Shown piece by piece: positions 16,345-27,800 of a stretch of DNA of 64,000 nt. Position 1 is the first letter of the stretch; each line of letters starts with the position of its first letter. The notes beneath the pieces were generated by a model, which was not told where the DNA came from, did not search any database, and saw only the letters and a program-made list of their open reading frames with translations. The DNA is taken from NCBI GenBank assembly GCA_029858305.1, contig JAOUFI010000004.1, positions 23,862-87,861 of the forward strand, given 5' to 3'. This DNA comes from Candidatus Thorarchaeota archaeon. GTDB lineage: Archaea; Asgardarchaeota; Thorarchaeia; Thorarchaeales; Thorarchaeaceae. The position numbers and the translations under genes were made by a program.

Positions 16345-17610
16345 ATGGGCAAAACTCTAGCAGAAAAACTACTGGCAAATCATACTGATGATGGAAAAGC
16401 CACTGCAGGAGACATAGTTGAAGCACACATCGACCTATTGATGGTACATGAGGTCCTTGGCTCGAGAATTATCCCCATTCTTAAAGAGATGGACTTCAAA
16501 CATGTGTGGGATCCAAAGAGAATCATTGTGGTGAATGATCATTGGGCACCAGCATCCGATATTAATAGCGCAGAGATTCATCGCCGTAATCGCAATTTCG
16601 TCCGTGAACAAGGCATCATGAATTTCTGTGATGTCGACTGTGGAATATCCCATCAAATACTTCCTGAGAGTGGCCTTGTAGCGCCTGGAGACCTTATCAT
16701 AGGAAGTGATTCTCATTCTACAACATATGGTGCGTTTAACGCATTCTCTACGGGTCTAGCAGCCACTGACTCCGCGCTCATACTAGCAACTGGTATGTCT
16801 TGGTTCATGGTTCCCGAAACAATCCGTATAGAAGTGGATGGAAAATTATCGAAGATGGTCATGAGCAAGGATCTCATTTTGCTGATTCTCAAGGATCTCG
16901 GACCTGATGGAGCCAACTACAAATCAATCGAATTCTTTGGAACTACCATTGACAATATGGATGTAGGACCACGAATGACAATGTGTAACATGACCGTTGA
17001 AGCAGGGGCAAAGTGCTCACCTATGATGGTGAACGGCTATGTAGAATCATGGATGAAAAATGTGGCACCGACACGTAAATGGACATCAACTAAACCAGAT
17101 GATGATGCAGAGTATATACAGAATCTAACCTACGATTTAAATAAAGACCCTCTTTGTCCGATGGTTGCAACACCCGATAATCCTACGAACGGACAGTCAG
17201 TTATCGAGGTGAGTGGTGTACCAATAGATCAAGCATTCATCGGTTCCTGTACAAATGGGAGAATAGATGATCTTGAGATTGCAGCAAAGATACTGAAGGG
17301 CAAGAAGATTCGAAAAGGAGTACGTCTTATTATCACACCTGCAAGTAGAGAAACATACGTGCATGCTCTACATGAGGGGCTTGTGGAAATCTTCATGGAC
17401 GCTGGAGCAATAGTCACAAACTCAACCTGCGGGGCTTGTGTTGGCGGCCATCTTGGAGTCCTAGGAGCAGGGGAGGTGTGCATCTCTACAACAAATAGGA
17501 ACTTTCGAGGAAGAATGGGACATAAAGATTCGTCAATCTATCTGGCATCTCCAGCTACTGTAGCGGCAAGTGCTCTAGAAGGAGCTATAACTGATCCCAG
17601 GAGGGTATGA
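16345..17610 (+). CDS. leuC: 3-isopropylmalate dehydratase large subunit
   Basis: The large subunit of the aconitase-type isomerase that interconverts 2- and 3-alkylmalate using a [4Fe-4S] cluster; it works with LeuD. Cluster cysteines are visible in IGSCTNGR and in NSTCGACVGG (CxxC). SDSHSTTYGAFNAFSTG and NRNFRGRMG complete the active-site set. Its 421 residues match the archaeal/homoaconitase-type large subunit. It begins 6 nt after the leuB stop, and its own stop overlaps the leuD start, so all three are translated as one unit. Confidence 0.93.
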   Translation: MGKTLAEKLLANHTDDGKATAGDIVEAHIDLLMVHEVLGSRIIPILKEMDFKHVWDPKRIIVVNDHWAPASDINSAEIHRRNRNFVREQGIMNFCDVDCGISHQILPESGLVAPGDLIIGSDSHSTTYGAFNAFSTGLAATDSALILATGMSWFMVPETIRIEVDGKLSKMVMSKDLILLILKDLGPDGANYKSIEFFGTTIDNMDVGPRMTMCNMTVEAGAKCSPMMVNGYVESWMKNVAPTRKWTSTKPDDDAEYIQNLTYDLNKDPLCPMVATPDNPTNGQSVIEVSGVPIDQAFIGSCTNGRIDDLEIAAKILKGKKIRKGVRLIITPASRETYVHALHEGLVEIFMDAGAIVTNSTCGACVGGHLGVLGAGEVCISTTNRNFRGRMGHKDSSIYLASPATVAASALEGAITDPRRV

Positions 17611-18125
17611 TTGTGACAAGAAATCTCACTAATATCACAGGAAGAGCTTGGGTCTTTGGTAATGACATAAACACGGATCAAATCATCCAAGGTCAATACC
17701 TCACAATCCTTGATTATGCTGAAATGGCTAAACATACATTCGAAATCCCTCGTCCACTCTTTGCCTCAAAGGTCAAGAAGAATGATATTGTAATCGCAGG
17801 TCGTAACTTTGGAGGAGGATCGTCACGGGAAGAAGCTCCTAAGGTTCTTCTTGAGTCAGGAATCGGATGTGTAATTGCAGAATCCTTTGCAAGAATTTTC
17901 TACAGGAACGGGTTTAATGTTGGTCTTCCTCTTCTCATCGCTCCTAATGCAGCCAAGCTAGTAAAGGATGGAGAAACTGTTACAGTAAATCTAGTTGAAG
18001 GTACACTCACTCTACGAAGTAATAAAGACATTATCCACGGCAAGCCAGTAACTGAAAGAATCCTGAACCTCCTGAGCGCAGGAGGCGCAGTCCAGTGGTA
18101 TAGAAAAACGCTTGGAAAACGCTAA
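17607..18125 (+). CDS. leuD: 3-isopropylmalate dehydratase small subunit
   Basis: The 172-residue swivelling subunit completing the LeuCD isomerase active site. The N-terminal GNDINTDQIIQGQYLT and the turn GRNFGGGSSREEAP correspond to the substrate-recognition and active-site loops. In most relatives the latter reads GxNFGCGSSREHAP, so Cys-to-Gly and His-to-Glu differences are present. The residues after QYL normally help choose between isopropylmalate and homoaconitate; here they read TIL, which does not settle specificity. ATGA overlap with leuC indicates translational coupling. Confidence 0.92.
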   Translation: MIVTRNLTNITGRAWVFGNDINTDQIIQGQYLTILDYAEMAKHTFEIPRPLFASKVKKNDIVIAGRNFGGGSSREEAPKVLLESGIGCVIAESFARIFYRNGFNVGLPLLIAPNAAKLVKDGETVTVNLVEGTLTLRSNKDIIHGKPVTERILNLLSAGGAVQWYRKTLGKR

Positions 18126-18176
18126 AAGGCATCAATAAGCTGTTGCATACGACGTCATCATCTATGAGGTTATCTG

Positions 18177-19961
18177 ATGAATGCATTAGTATTCTTATTA
18201 ATTTCAATTATTGCACATGCAATCCCAATACCGTTTGCACGGCAATATATGATACCAAGCAGACTAATCAAATGGTTGCCCTTGCGTCTTGTGTGGGGAA
18301 CTGTCGCTTGGGTAATCATATGTCTTCTATTCGGAGCAGCGCTACCTTGGGCAATTCTTGGACTTGTAATGAGCCTAGGAGCACTCATGATGATCACAAG
18401 CGGATTCCGCCCGGGTGGTCATATTGAGAATATGTTAGAGGGCATCAAAGTACCCTTTGCCTGTATTGGTTTAATCATACTCATAACAGTACCAGCATTT
18501 GGGAGTGTTATTAGCTGGACATCGGGGGTTGCAAACGCCGAATATTTTGATGCCATGATTTCAGAAACTGACGAGCCACTTTTCACAAGTCCAATCCCTG
18601 ATAGAATGGTTCGTCTTGTCACAGAAGAATATGCAAAATATGTAGCAAGCCAACACCTATCACCTTTTGGATCAAACAACTTAGTTGCTGCAGCACATAT
18701 CACTCTTAGAAACGGAACTTTGGTCTGGGTGTGTACGATAGTATCGACAAATGTACTTGCTGAGAACTATATCAAGGGATTCATCGTTGTGGATGCAAAT
18801 GATCCCCAGACAGTTGAACCCCTTGCAATCACCTCTACGAGCATTCCTGTCGGGGAGGGTCTATTCTGGGACAAGAACATTCAGTTCGGGAACTATTTGA
18901 ATGACATAACATCAATGTATGAATATGCATATCCAACATGGGATCCCAGTGGAAATTTGGTCTACGTCCAGACACGGACACCACTTGGCTTTGATTTCGT
19001 AGAAGCCGCAATCGGACCAATTGTCTATGCAGAGAATGGTTCAGTGTTCGCGTATGATACCATTGCAGATACACCATCGTGGATCACACAAGCTTATGCA
19101 GAGGAATGGCTGGAGAGGCAAATAACACGATGGGGAAGTTTCCGAAGAGGTAGTGGATTTGACCTATTTGCTGGAGGATTATTGTGGGTTATTCCACCCT
19201 CAAACGACAGGCTCGAGATTACAGAGGATACAAGATATATCTTGAATCCAGACACCGGTCGAATTGAGGCGTTCATAGCAGTCCATCCAGTGAACTCACC
19301 AAGTACTCTTGCAGGAGTATTCCGTGCAACACAGAACGAGGTGTACTATCATGACCTAAGTGGATTGGGATATGTTAGTGGTGAGGCTGCAGTCGCCAAT
19401 GTTGTCGGGGACATAGGTCAACCAGCAAGCGGTTACTACTATGGAGCTATGCCGCTTCTCTATCCAGTCACTATTAATTCCACACTCACAAAGTGGACAT
19501 GGTACACGCCAATCTATTGGGCTGATACCTACTACGACGAAGATCTTGGAGAGTATATCTCATCCAATATGAGGCTTCATGCACTTGGCTTAGTCGATGC
19601 CTCAAATATCGATCGATTCGTTTGGTTGCCCTTGGGAGGAACTACATCTGGTGAGGACCTAGTATACGATGTCAGAAGTGATTATCTAGGCTTGTTTGGG
19701 GGTGTCATTGAGGAGGAGCCATCCGATAGCTTCAGCATCACAGCTAATGTTACAGCAAAGACCACATTTGTCCAGAATGGTCAGCAGCACGTTCTACTAC
19801 AGACGAACAATGCCACCTATGAATTCCTAGAAGGTGCTCAAGCTTGGATGAACACAACAGATTGGTATACACTCCTATTTATCGACGTAGACGATAATTT
19901 CACCGCAACGATTCTACAAGTAGGAGATGTCTATCGAATAATCGCTATCGTCAAAAACTAG
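18177..19961 (+). CDS. Membrane protein with large exported domain, unknown
   Basis: A 594-residue protein not recognised. The first about 115 residues hold four hydrophobic segments (for example NALVFLLISIIAHAIPI and FACIGLIILITVPAFG). The remaining about 470 residues are soluble, rich in Thr, Asn, Tyr and Trp with several N-x-S/T sites, so probably outside the cell. The segments YVQTRTPLGFDFVEAAIGP and LVTEEYAKYVASQHLSPFG suggest a structured beta-rich domain without known catalytic motifs. GAGGT six nt before ATG 18177 fixes the start. It lies 51 nt after leuD but probably has its own role. Confidence 0.75.
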   Translation: MNALVFLLISIIAHAIPIPFARQYMIPSRLIKWLPLRLVWGTVAWVIICLLFGAALPWAILGLVMSLGALMMITSGFRPGGHIENMLEGIKVPFACIGLIILITVPAFGSVISWTSGVANAEYFDAMISETDEPLFTSPIPDRMVRLVTEEYAKYVASQHLSPFGSNNLVAAAHITLRNGTLVWVCTIVSTNVLAENYIKGFIVVDANDPQTVEPLAITSTSIPVGEGLFWDKNIQFGNYLNDITSMYEYAYPTWDPSGNLVYVQTRTPLGFDFVEAAIGPIVYAENGSVFAYDTIADTPSWITQAYAEEWLERQITRWGSFRRGSGFDLFAGGLLWVIPPSNDRLEITEDTRYILNPDTGRIEAFIAVHPVNSPSTLAGVFRATQNEVYYHDLSGLGYVSGEAAVANVVGDIGQPASGYYYGAMPLLYPVTINSTLTKWTWYTPIYWADTYYDEDLGEYISSNMRLHALGLVDASNIDRFVWLPLGGTTSGEDLVYDVRSDYLGLFGGVIEEEPSDSFSITANVTAKTTFVQNGQQHVLLQTNNATYEFLEGAQAWMNTTDWYTLLFIDVDDNFTATILQVGDVYRIIAIVKN

Positions 19962-20176
19962 TGGAAGGAGAGATTTCTCTCCTTCATTCTCCTTTTTTAT
20001 TCATTTGTGCGAGTACCCATACTCATCCTGGTTTTCATTGAAGCATACTTCACCTTTGCCATGTCTCAAATCTATTCACGTCGAGTTCTGTATTGTATTG
20101 CATTGGTATAGATAGCGCATTTGTTTCCAAGTGGGCATTGATCTTCAAACTCGCCATGATCGTGCATACTTTCCAA

Positions 20177-21346
20177 TTATTTTGGAAAGAATTCCTTGTA
20201 TACCTCGCGCTGGATAAGGAACCGAAGGATTTCTGCGGTTCCGCCACCGATGGTCATTAGGCGTGCATCCCTCAAGAAACGTTCAACTGGATAATCGGTT
20301 GTATAACCCATGCCACCTAGTATCTGAAGAGCATCATTTGTAATCTGAATAGCTGCTTCAGTTGTGTATAGTTTCGCAATGGATGCGGCTTTTGTAATCT
20401 TCTCGCCACGATCATACATTCTTGCAGCTGTTAGGGTGAGTGCACGACCGGCTTCGAGTTTCATAGCCATATCAGCAATCTTGAAGCTCACACCCTCAAA
20501 CGCACTGATAGGTCTTCCAAATTGATGACGCTCGGTAGAATACCTCACAGCAATCTCATATGGTGTTCTACCATATCCTATTGCCTCGCCTGCTATTGCA
20601 GTCCGCTCGGAATCTAATTCATCCATTAGAATGTGAAAACCCATACCAGGATTACCAAGGAGCATATCACCAGGAACTCTAACATCTTCGAGTTTCAACC
20701 AAGACACACGGGCTGATTTCATCCCAAGTAGATCGTGGTCTTGCACAACGCTAAAACCATCACTCTTTGTATCAATAATGAAGGCAGACATTCCATCCTT
20801 TGCTTTCAAATTAGGATCTGTGATAGCAAAAGCACACATAAAATCAGCTTGGCTTCCATTCGTTATGAATCGCTTTTCACCATTAAGTATCCAGTCATCA
20901 CCATCTTTCTCTGCACGGGTCTTCATCCCAGCAGTATCTGAACCGACATCTGGTTCTGTGATCCCAATACATCCAATCTTATCCCCTGCGACAACTGGCT
21001 CTAGATACTTCTTCTTTTGCTCAGGAGTTCCAAACCTTGCAACAGGCATTCCATAAAGTGTAGTGGACGCCATTCTAGCCATATCGAGACCGCCATTTGT
21101 CGCAGAAATCTCCTCAGCAACTATTATCTCGTAGGATAAGCCTCTGTTTGTTCCGCCCACGGTTTTGTCATGGTGAACGCCCATGTATCCAGATTTGCCA
21201 ATTTTCCTCAACAATTCCCGAGGGTACGGACCTTTGTCAATCTCATCTGCAATTGGAGCAATTTCCTTATCGCAGAAAGCACGAACTTCTCTACGAAAAT
21301 TAATCTCATCCTCAGTCCAAAGTGCATTTGATAGATACTCAGCCAT
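20177..21346 (-). CDS. Acyl-CoA dehydrogenase
   Basis: FAD-dependent oxidation of an acyl-CoA to the enoyl-CoA. The 389 residues show the three ACAD domains: N-terminal helices, IGITEPDVGSDTAGMKTRA and WILNGEKRFITNGSQAD in the beta domain, and C-terminal QILGGMGYTTDYPVERFLRDARLM. The usual catalytic Glu near the C-terminus (EGT) is replaced by Gly in IGGGTAEI. A Glu is present in LMDELDSERTAIAG at the position used by isovaleryl-CoA and long-chain dehydrogenases. That suggests a branched or long-chain substrate. The gene has its own TATA box in the gap after DUF35. Electron-transfer flavoprotein genes are not in the window. Confidence 0.93.
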   Translation of the reverse strand: MAEYLSNALWTEDEINFRREVRAFCDKEIAPIADEIDKGPYPRELLRKIGKSGYMGVHHDKTVGGTNRGLSYEIIVAEEISATNGGLDMARMASTTLYGMPVARFGTPEQKKKYLEPVVAGDKIGCIGITEPDVGSDTAGMKTRAEKDGDDWILNGEKRFITNGSQADFMCAFAITDPNLKAKDGMSAFIIDTKSDGFSVVQDHDLLGMKSARVSWLKLEDVRVPGDMLLGNPGMGFHILMDELDSERTAIAGEAIGYGRTPYEIAVRYSTERHQFGRPISAFEGVSFKIADMAMKLEAGRALTLTAARMYDRGEKITKAASIAKLYTTEAAIQITNDALQILGGMGYTTDYPVERFLRDARLMTIGGGTAEILRFLIQREVYKEFFPK

Positions 21347-21408
21347 TATTGAAACCCGCCTGTTTCGTGGAGCACTTGCTTAAATTAGTAACTGACTTTT
21401 GAAAAGGG

Positions 21409-21417
21409 TATATAAAA
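21409..21417 (-). promoter_or_regulatory. TATA box of the acyl-CoA dehydrogenase gene
   Basis: TTTTATATA on the minus strand, just past the DUF35 stop. It predicts a start site near 21387, about 40 nt before the dehydrogenase ATG. Confidence 0.55.
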
Positions 21418-21750
21418 TCAGGGAAGTAAGCGGAAACGAAACCGCTCCTCTCCATCCAAGGTAATCTCAACTAGAGCTCCTATCTGAGGTTCAAGCCGCT
21501 CCTCATTATAACCAAGACACAACACCACAGCGCCTTGATCTAGTTCTACTAATGCCATCTTCAGAGGTGTATCAAATCCATCAGGAGGCAATTGTAGGGT
21601 TGTGTGACTGAGGATTGATCCTTTATTATCAATCTCAGATGTTGACATTCTTCCAGCTATTTTGCCACAATATGGGCATACCTCACGTGGAGGCACAATT
21701 GTTCGTTTACATTGACCACAGTGAGATGCTTGAATCTTCATCCTCCACAT
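21418..21750 (-). CDS. DUF35 zinc-ribbon/OB-fold acyl-CoA-binding protein
   Basis: A 110-residue DUF35 protein: an N-terminal rubredoxin-like zinc ribbon (CGQCKR, then CPYCGK) followed by an OB-fold. In archaea this family usually pairs with a thiolase or thiolase-like protein and is thought to help acetoacetyl-CoA or acyl-CoA chemistry. Here the thiolase gene lies 11.7 kb away, beyond the giant surface-protein gene on the same strand, while the acyl-CoA dehydrogenase is next door. The start may be the codon at 21750 or ATG 21741 (MKIQASHC). A TTTTAAAG TATA-like element is seen about 50 nt upstream. Confidence 0.85.
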   Translation of the reverse strand: MWRMKIQASHCGQCKRTIVPPREVCPYCGKIAGRMSTSEIDNKGSILSHTTLQLPPDGFDTPLKMALVELDQGAVVLCLGYNEERLEPQIGALVEITLDGEERFRFRLLP

Positions 21751-21816
21751 CGAAATATCTGAAGCCAGACTCTTTGAAAAGACTTCCGCCTTTAAAAGTG
21801 GGAATCTTCTCGCAAG

Positions 21817-24800
21817 TTATTTTTCTGGCTCTAAGAATGACTCCAACAGACTGATTATTTCTTTCTTAGAGAGTCTTCTCAATTCTCTTGGACTAGCTGT
21901 GCTTTTGATGTCATCAGGAAGCAGCTCCAACAGCACTTTCTTATCAAGCTTCGAGAGATCCTCTAGTCTTAAAGCGACATCAGGCATTTCTGCAGGGATT
22001 GAATCAGGTAGGACTTCAGGTAATGGCTCTTCAGCGGGAGTATAGGATTCAAGAAGTGATCGAACCTCTTTCTTAGACATTCTTTTTACATCCTCTTCAG
22101 GAAGAGCATCTCGAATTTCTGGGGGTAATCTGTCAAGAAGTTCCTTCTTCGTCAATGATTTGTCTATCACAATCTCTGATTCAGGCAGGATTTCTGGCTC
22201 TGAAACAGGCTCAGGTATGACATCGATAGATTCAGCTTCAATAGATTCGATATATTCTTCATCTGAAGGAACTGCCTCATCGATTTGTGGTTCTTGGGCA
22301 GAAACGGAGGGTTGAAGATCCAGCTCAGTTGCAATATCTGTTTCTGCCTCAATCACTTCGATTTGACCTTCCTCTGTAGGTAGAACTTCTTCTTGCATTG
22401 ATTCAGGTACATCAGGCTCCTCAGACAATGCGATGCTGTCTTCAGGGATACTAATGGACTTAGAATCTTCAATAGGCTCAAGCTCAGTTTCTTGAAGAGT
22501 AACTTCTGGTTCGTATACATCCATTTCAGAAGAAGCAACAGGTGCGGCAGCCTCTGCTTCAGGTTCAACGACCTCGGCAGCTACAACATCCTCGACCAAA
22601 GCACCTTCTTCTGCGGTCTCAGCGAGCAATTCAGTTTCTAAAAGCTCCCTTGCATCAGGTCCAAGTCCATCACTGATAGGCGCGACATCAGTTTCTATGA
22701 TCTCGGGTTCCGCAGGAGTTGTAATCGTCGGTTCAGGTATTCCAAAATCAGAAACCTCAATTTCTCCAACTCCAATGCTGACCCCTCCTCGTCTTCTTCG
22801 TGAGGCGATTAAAGCTACTCCAATAAGAACTATGCCAGCGCCACCACCAATTAACATCAGCGTCATTGTATCTAGAGTGAAACCTGGAACAGCAATCCAT
22901 TCTACTTCTACACTCAAACTAGCTGGGTCAAAAGCCGATACACCATACAGGCTATCTGTGATGCTTCCGATTGTAAATGCGTAATTGCCAGCGAGAGTCT
23001 TCGTGATACTGATGGTCCAATAACCACCTACAGAATTGTAGGTCATGGAAACACTCTCACCTGTGAGAAACACTTCACCATTAGTGAATGGTGTGTCATC
23101 AAATTCGTAGGCGAGAGTTGCACGAATCTCAGTAGCTAAACCTGCATCTTGAGAGAGCGATGTTGCTGTAAGTGTGATTGCCTTGATTCTATCCCAGATG
23201 ATTGTTATATCGCCAACTGATTGAACAAAGTTATTGATTTCTCCCAATGACGCAGAGATTATGCTGTATGTTGTACTTCCCACAGTGCTCTGCGTAACCG
23301 ATGCAACAAATAATCCACCGGACGGGATACAGGAGATATCACCTGTCATACTGACTGAGATGCCAGTAGGGATGATTATACCAGCGGTTTCAAGTCTAGC
23401 ACCCCATTGAATATCTACGGATTCACCTACACCCACTCTGCCATCATCAGATGATACTGAGTAGAATTCAATTCTATCCCAATACACAGTGACCTCATTC
23501 GAATCCATATTATATTCACTAATACCGTGGTCTGTGGCATTACAAAGCGTAAGATCGTCAAATGTAATAGCAATGTATGAACCAAGAGTGACATAGGTTT
23601 CCCAAATGCCAGATCCGACGTGAGTCAAAGAATAACCTGCTATGTTGAATTCACCCGCGACGACAGGCGAATCATCGTACTCAAAGTGAATCTCAACAGA
23701 TATTCTAACATTATCGCCAGGATCATGATACAGCTCATCAGCGAGTACTGAAACAATCAGTACCCTGTCCCAGATGCAGTAAGTGATATCATTGGAGAGA
23801 ATGGCTGTTATGTTGAATGCATCAAAAGTCGCTGAAAGAACCGTGTACCATTGTATTTGAGGCGAAGTGTACACGAAATTGGTATTGTTTAAAGTAAGGA
23901 CACCATCAAACGGAGTGTTGTCGAATGCATAGGTGGCACTGACAACTATACCAGTGGCATTTGCACCTACATTGACATGTGCGTCAGTAGGATCAGTTAT
24001 GATAATATTTAGAGCGTCCCAAATCACCTGTTGAACAGAGGTTGATTCAAACCACTCTGTCAGACCATAAGTCGATTCACTTGCAGATGCTACATCAAAC
24101 CAAGCCACGGAAGGACTGGTTGAAGTTTCTTGCCATCTCCAATATAGACCTAAAGCATCCCAGACCAGAGTTCTGGAACCATTGAGGTCTAGTATCAATC
24201 CACTCTGGATTGTAAAATCATCATACTCATACCTGGCTCTCCACCAGACTTCACAGTAGGAGTTGATATCGATTCGACCATCGACAACACCAGCCTCATA
24301 GATCTCTATCCTATCAGTGATGAACGTAGCAATCAAGCTTGTCGTGTAGTATAGGTCAGTTCCTCCAGATCCACTTCCCTGAACAACAATCTTGAATGTG
24401 TAATTGTTTAATCCAATTGTTGCAGGAGAGCCAATGCTTGAAATACTGAAACTTCCAGCAGATAGGTCTCCACTCCATGTTTCAACACCATCTCGTATTA
24501 TCCAAACATCTGTTTCGTTTGCTAGAGGACTGTGGCTTGATCCATAGTATGTTACAGAACCAGATCCAATGAGATCTGCAGTATTGATGTTTCCACGGTC
24601 ATCAGAGAGACTTGGTGAGGTGGAGTAATCAAGCCTGGTTTCAAAGTTCCAATTAGTTTCATAGTAGTTTGACGCAGAATCAATTCCATCACTGACGAAT
24701 TGAAGTATGTCAGTGTCTATCAAGACATCATGATTCCAACCAATTTTGATGTACCAAGTGATTGTCAGTGTATTACCTGCACCAGTCGCATAGGACATGA

Positions 24801-27800
24801 CATCAGCAATTACTATTGAGCTACCAGATTCGAGCGAGAATGTATCTGTGGCAGTAGTGTATCTAATAGTCCAATATGGGGTGATTTGGTCATCAGAATA
24901 GAGGGTTAATTCGACATAGCTTATGTCAGTGTATCCATCAAGATCACTCACTGAAGTTGTGATAATGTAGAAACGATACCGTGCGTAGAGATAGTTTGTG
25001 TCGTCGCCATTTGTCAACACAGGACTTGAATCGTTGACTGGAATCTCGTTTGGAGCTACAGACCATGTAACCTGTTGTGTGGTAGTGGTGAACGCAGTGA
25101 TATCATATGTAGACTCACTTGACACCAGACTCGCATTGTAGAAATATGTCACGTCGGTATTTGTATCAACAAATTGTGAAACGTTTCCATCAACAAATGA
25201 GTGCCACCAAGTTCCATTCCGATCGATTACAAGCTGATAGGTTGTGCAAACTGCACTATTATACTCAAATGTAACTGATAGAGTGAAGTTTGCTTGATGA
25301 CCATTTACCGATGATGCATCATCGACTCCAATGACAATGACTAGTCTGTCCCAGATGACATTCTGCGACTGAGTATTCTGGTCCACAACAGTGAGCCCAT
25401 GGATATTACCACTTCCTGCAACTAGGTTGTACGTGTTCATAACGACTATGGATTCAGAGTCAGAGAATCTCCAGAGACCTGCACCTTGATGAGATGCGGA
25501 GATTCCGTTCACTGTAATTGTACCATCAGTAACGGGAGAGTCATCATAGTCGTAGTAGAGAATCACATCAATATCAACACTGTCACCAATATTGACATGA
25601 TTATCACTCACAGAGTATGACTGGACTTGTATTCTATCCCAGATGACACTTACATTATTGCCTGAGAGATTTAATGAAGTAATACCAAAGTTGGATTCGG
25701 AGCTTGAGTTCACATAGTAGATCCAAGATCCTACTGAAGCTTGACTAACTATCAATTCAAATCGTCCATCGCTAAAGTCCCAGTTCATTGAAGATCCAGC
25801 TAGAGTCACTGTGTCTCCTGAGCCTAGGAACGAGCTGTCATAAGCAAGCCATAATGTGACTCTTATCTCAACATAGGCTCCAACATCGACCCTTGTGGCA
25901 TTAGCCAAAGTTGTTTGAACGACAATCTGATCCCAGATGACATCCTGAGTCATAGCATTCTGGTTAACCTGGGTAAGTCCGTGAATGCCACCGGAATAGG
26001 CAACAGTATCGTAAGTGAACAATTGTACAGATGATTTTGTGTCAGTAAATCTCCAAGTCCCACTTCCTTGATGTGTAGCTGCAATTCCGTTTATTGTAAC
26101 TGATCCGTTAATGACTGGGCTAGAATCGTACTCGTATAAGAGTTCTACATCAATTGTGGCAGCGTCATTGATATCTATTCGTGGATCCAAAGCCGCATAT
26201 GATTGAACAGCAATCTGATCAGTTATGTATGTTGATTGTGTTGTGCTGCTGAGAAGATCAGTTCCTCCACTTCCAGCGGCCTCAATAACAGCTTTAATTG
26301 TCAAAGTGTCTTGACCGACTTCATCATCAGCGTAGACTGTCAGACTAAACTGTCCAGAGGTGAGTGAAAGGTCACTCCATGGGCCAATAGATGTTCCATA
26401 CTCTGAACTTGACACCCAGACATCGGTTTCATTAGCAAGGGGATAGTTGTCGACAGAACCTAGGAAGATGAGTGTTCCTGAAACAGTAAAAGCTCCATCA
26501 AGAGGACCACGATTTTCTGTTCCTGAACCGTCGTCAATTGTTAGACCAGTAATCTCTAGACGGGTTTCAACATCCCAATCTGATTCATAGAAGTCCTCAT
26601 CTCCGATTTTTCCATCATGGACATATTGTTTCATGTCCACATCGGTCAGATCTAAATGATCCCAACCAATTTTGATGTACCAAGTAACATCCAAATCATT
26701 TCCAAAGCCAACTGCAAATGATGAGGTGCTTAGAGTGATGTAAGTACCGCCCAACTCAACTGTGAATATGTCACCTGAAACAGTATATCTAACCGTCCAG
26801 ACAGGAGTTGTTCTAGAGTTGTCATAGAGTGTCAATTCTATGTAGTCGATATCGTTGTATCCATCTGCATCTGATACACTGCTAGTGATGATATAGTAAT
26901 TATAACGAGCATACAAGTTGTCAGTATCATCAGGATTTGATAAATTAGGTGCAGAATCGTTTACTGGAGCAGAGTTGGGCGCTGCAGACCATACAACCTG
27001 CTGACTGTTCGTTGAGAAAGAGAGCACACCATATGTGGATTCTGATGTCACTACAAATACGGTGTAGGTGTAAGAGTCGTCAATGTTTGCATCAACAAAT
27101 GATGATTTGTTTGTATCAGTAAATGAGTACCACCAGGTCCCATTCCTATGAATAGCAATCTGGTAGGATGTGCATACAGTATCATCGTAGTCAAAGAGGA
27201 CTGCAAGAGTGAAGTTTGCTTGGACTCCATTAAGTGGAGTAGAATCATCAACACCAATCATGATAACGAGTTGGTCCCAAATCATGTAGGTTTCATCATT
27301 CGAACTTATCGTGGTTATTCCGAAACCATCTCCAGAAACACTGAGAACTGTATAACCCCACTTGACAGCTGTTCCATCTCCATCAAAGTCAGTGTTGTTT
27401 AAAGTGAATGTGCCATCAAACACCGATCCATCATAATCATAGATGGCTGACACAATGATACCTGAAGCATTGGCATTGATGCTTTGTCTGTTGTCTGTGG
27501 GTCCAGTGATGGTTATAGTAATTGAGTCCCAGATCATGAAGGTCTCATCGTTCGAACTTATGGTCGTAATACCGTAGGAGTCTCCAGAAACACTGAGCAC
27601 TGTGTAACCCCACTTGACAGCTGTTCCATCTCCATCAAAATCAGTATTATTCAGAGTAAAGGTGCCATCAAATTCCGCTCCATCATAATCATAAACTGCG
27701 GATACAATTATTCCAGATGCATTAACGTTTAGATTTTGCCTATTGTCTGTGGGTCCAACGATGGAGATTGTAATTGAGTCCCAGATCATGAAAGTTTCAT

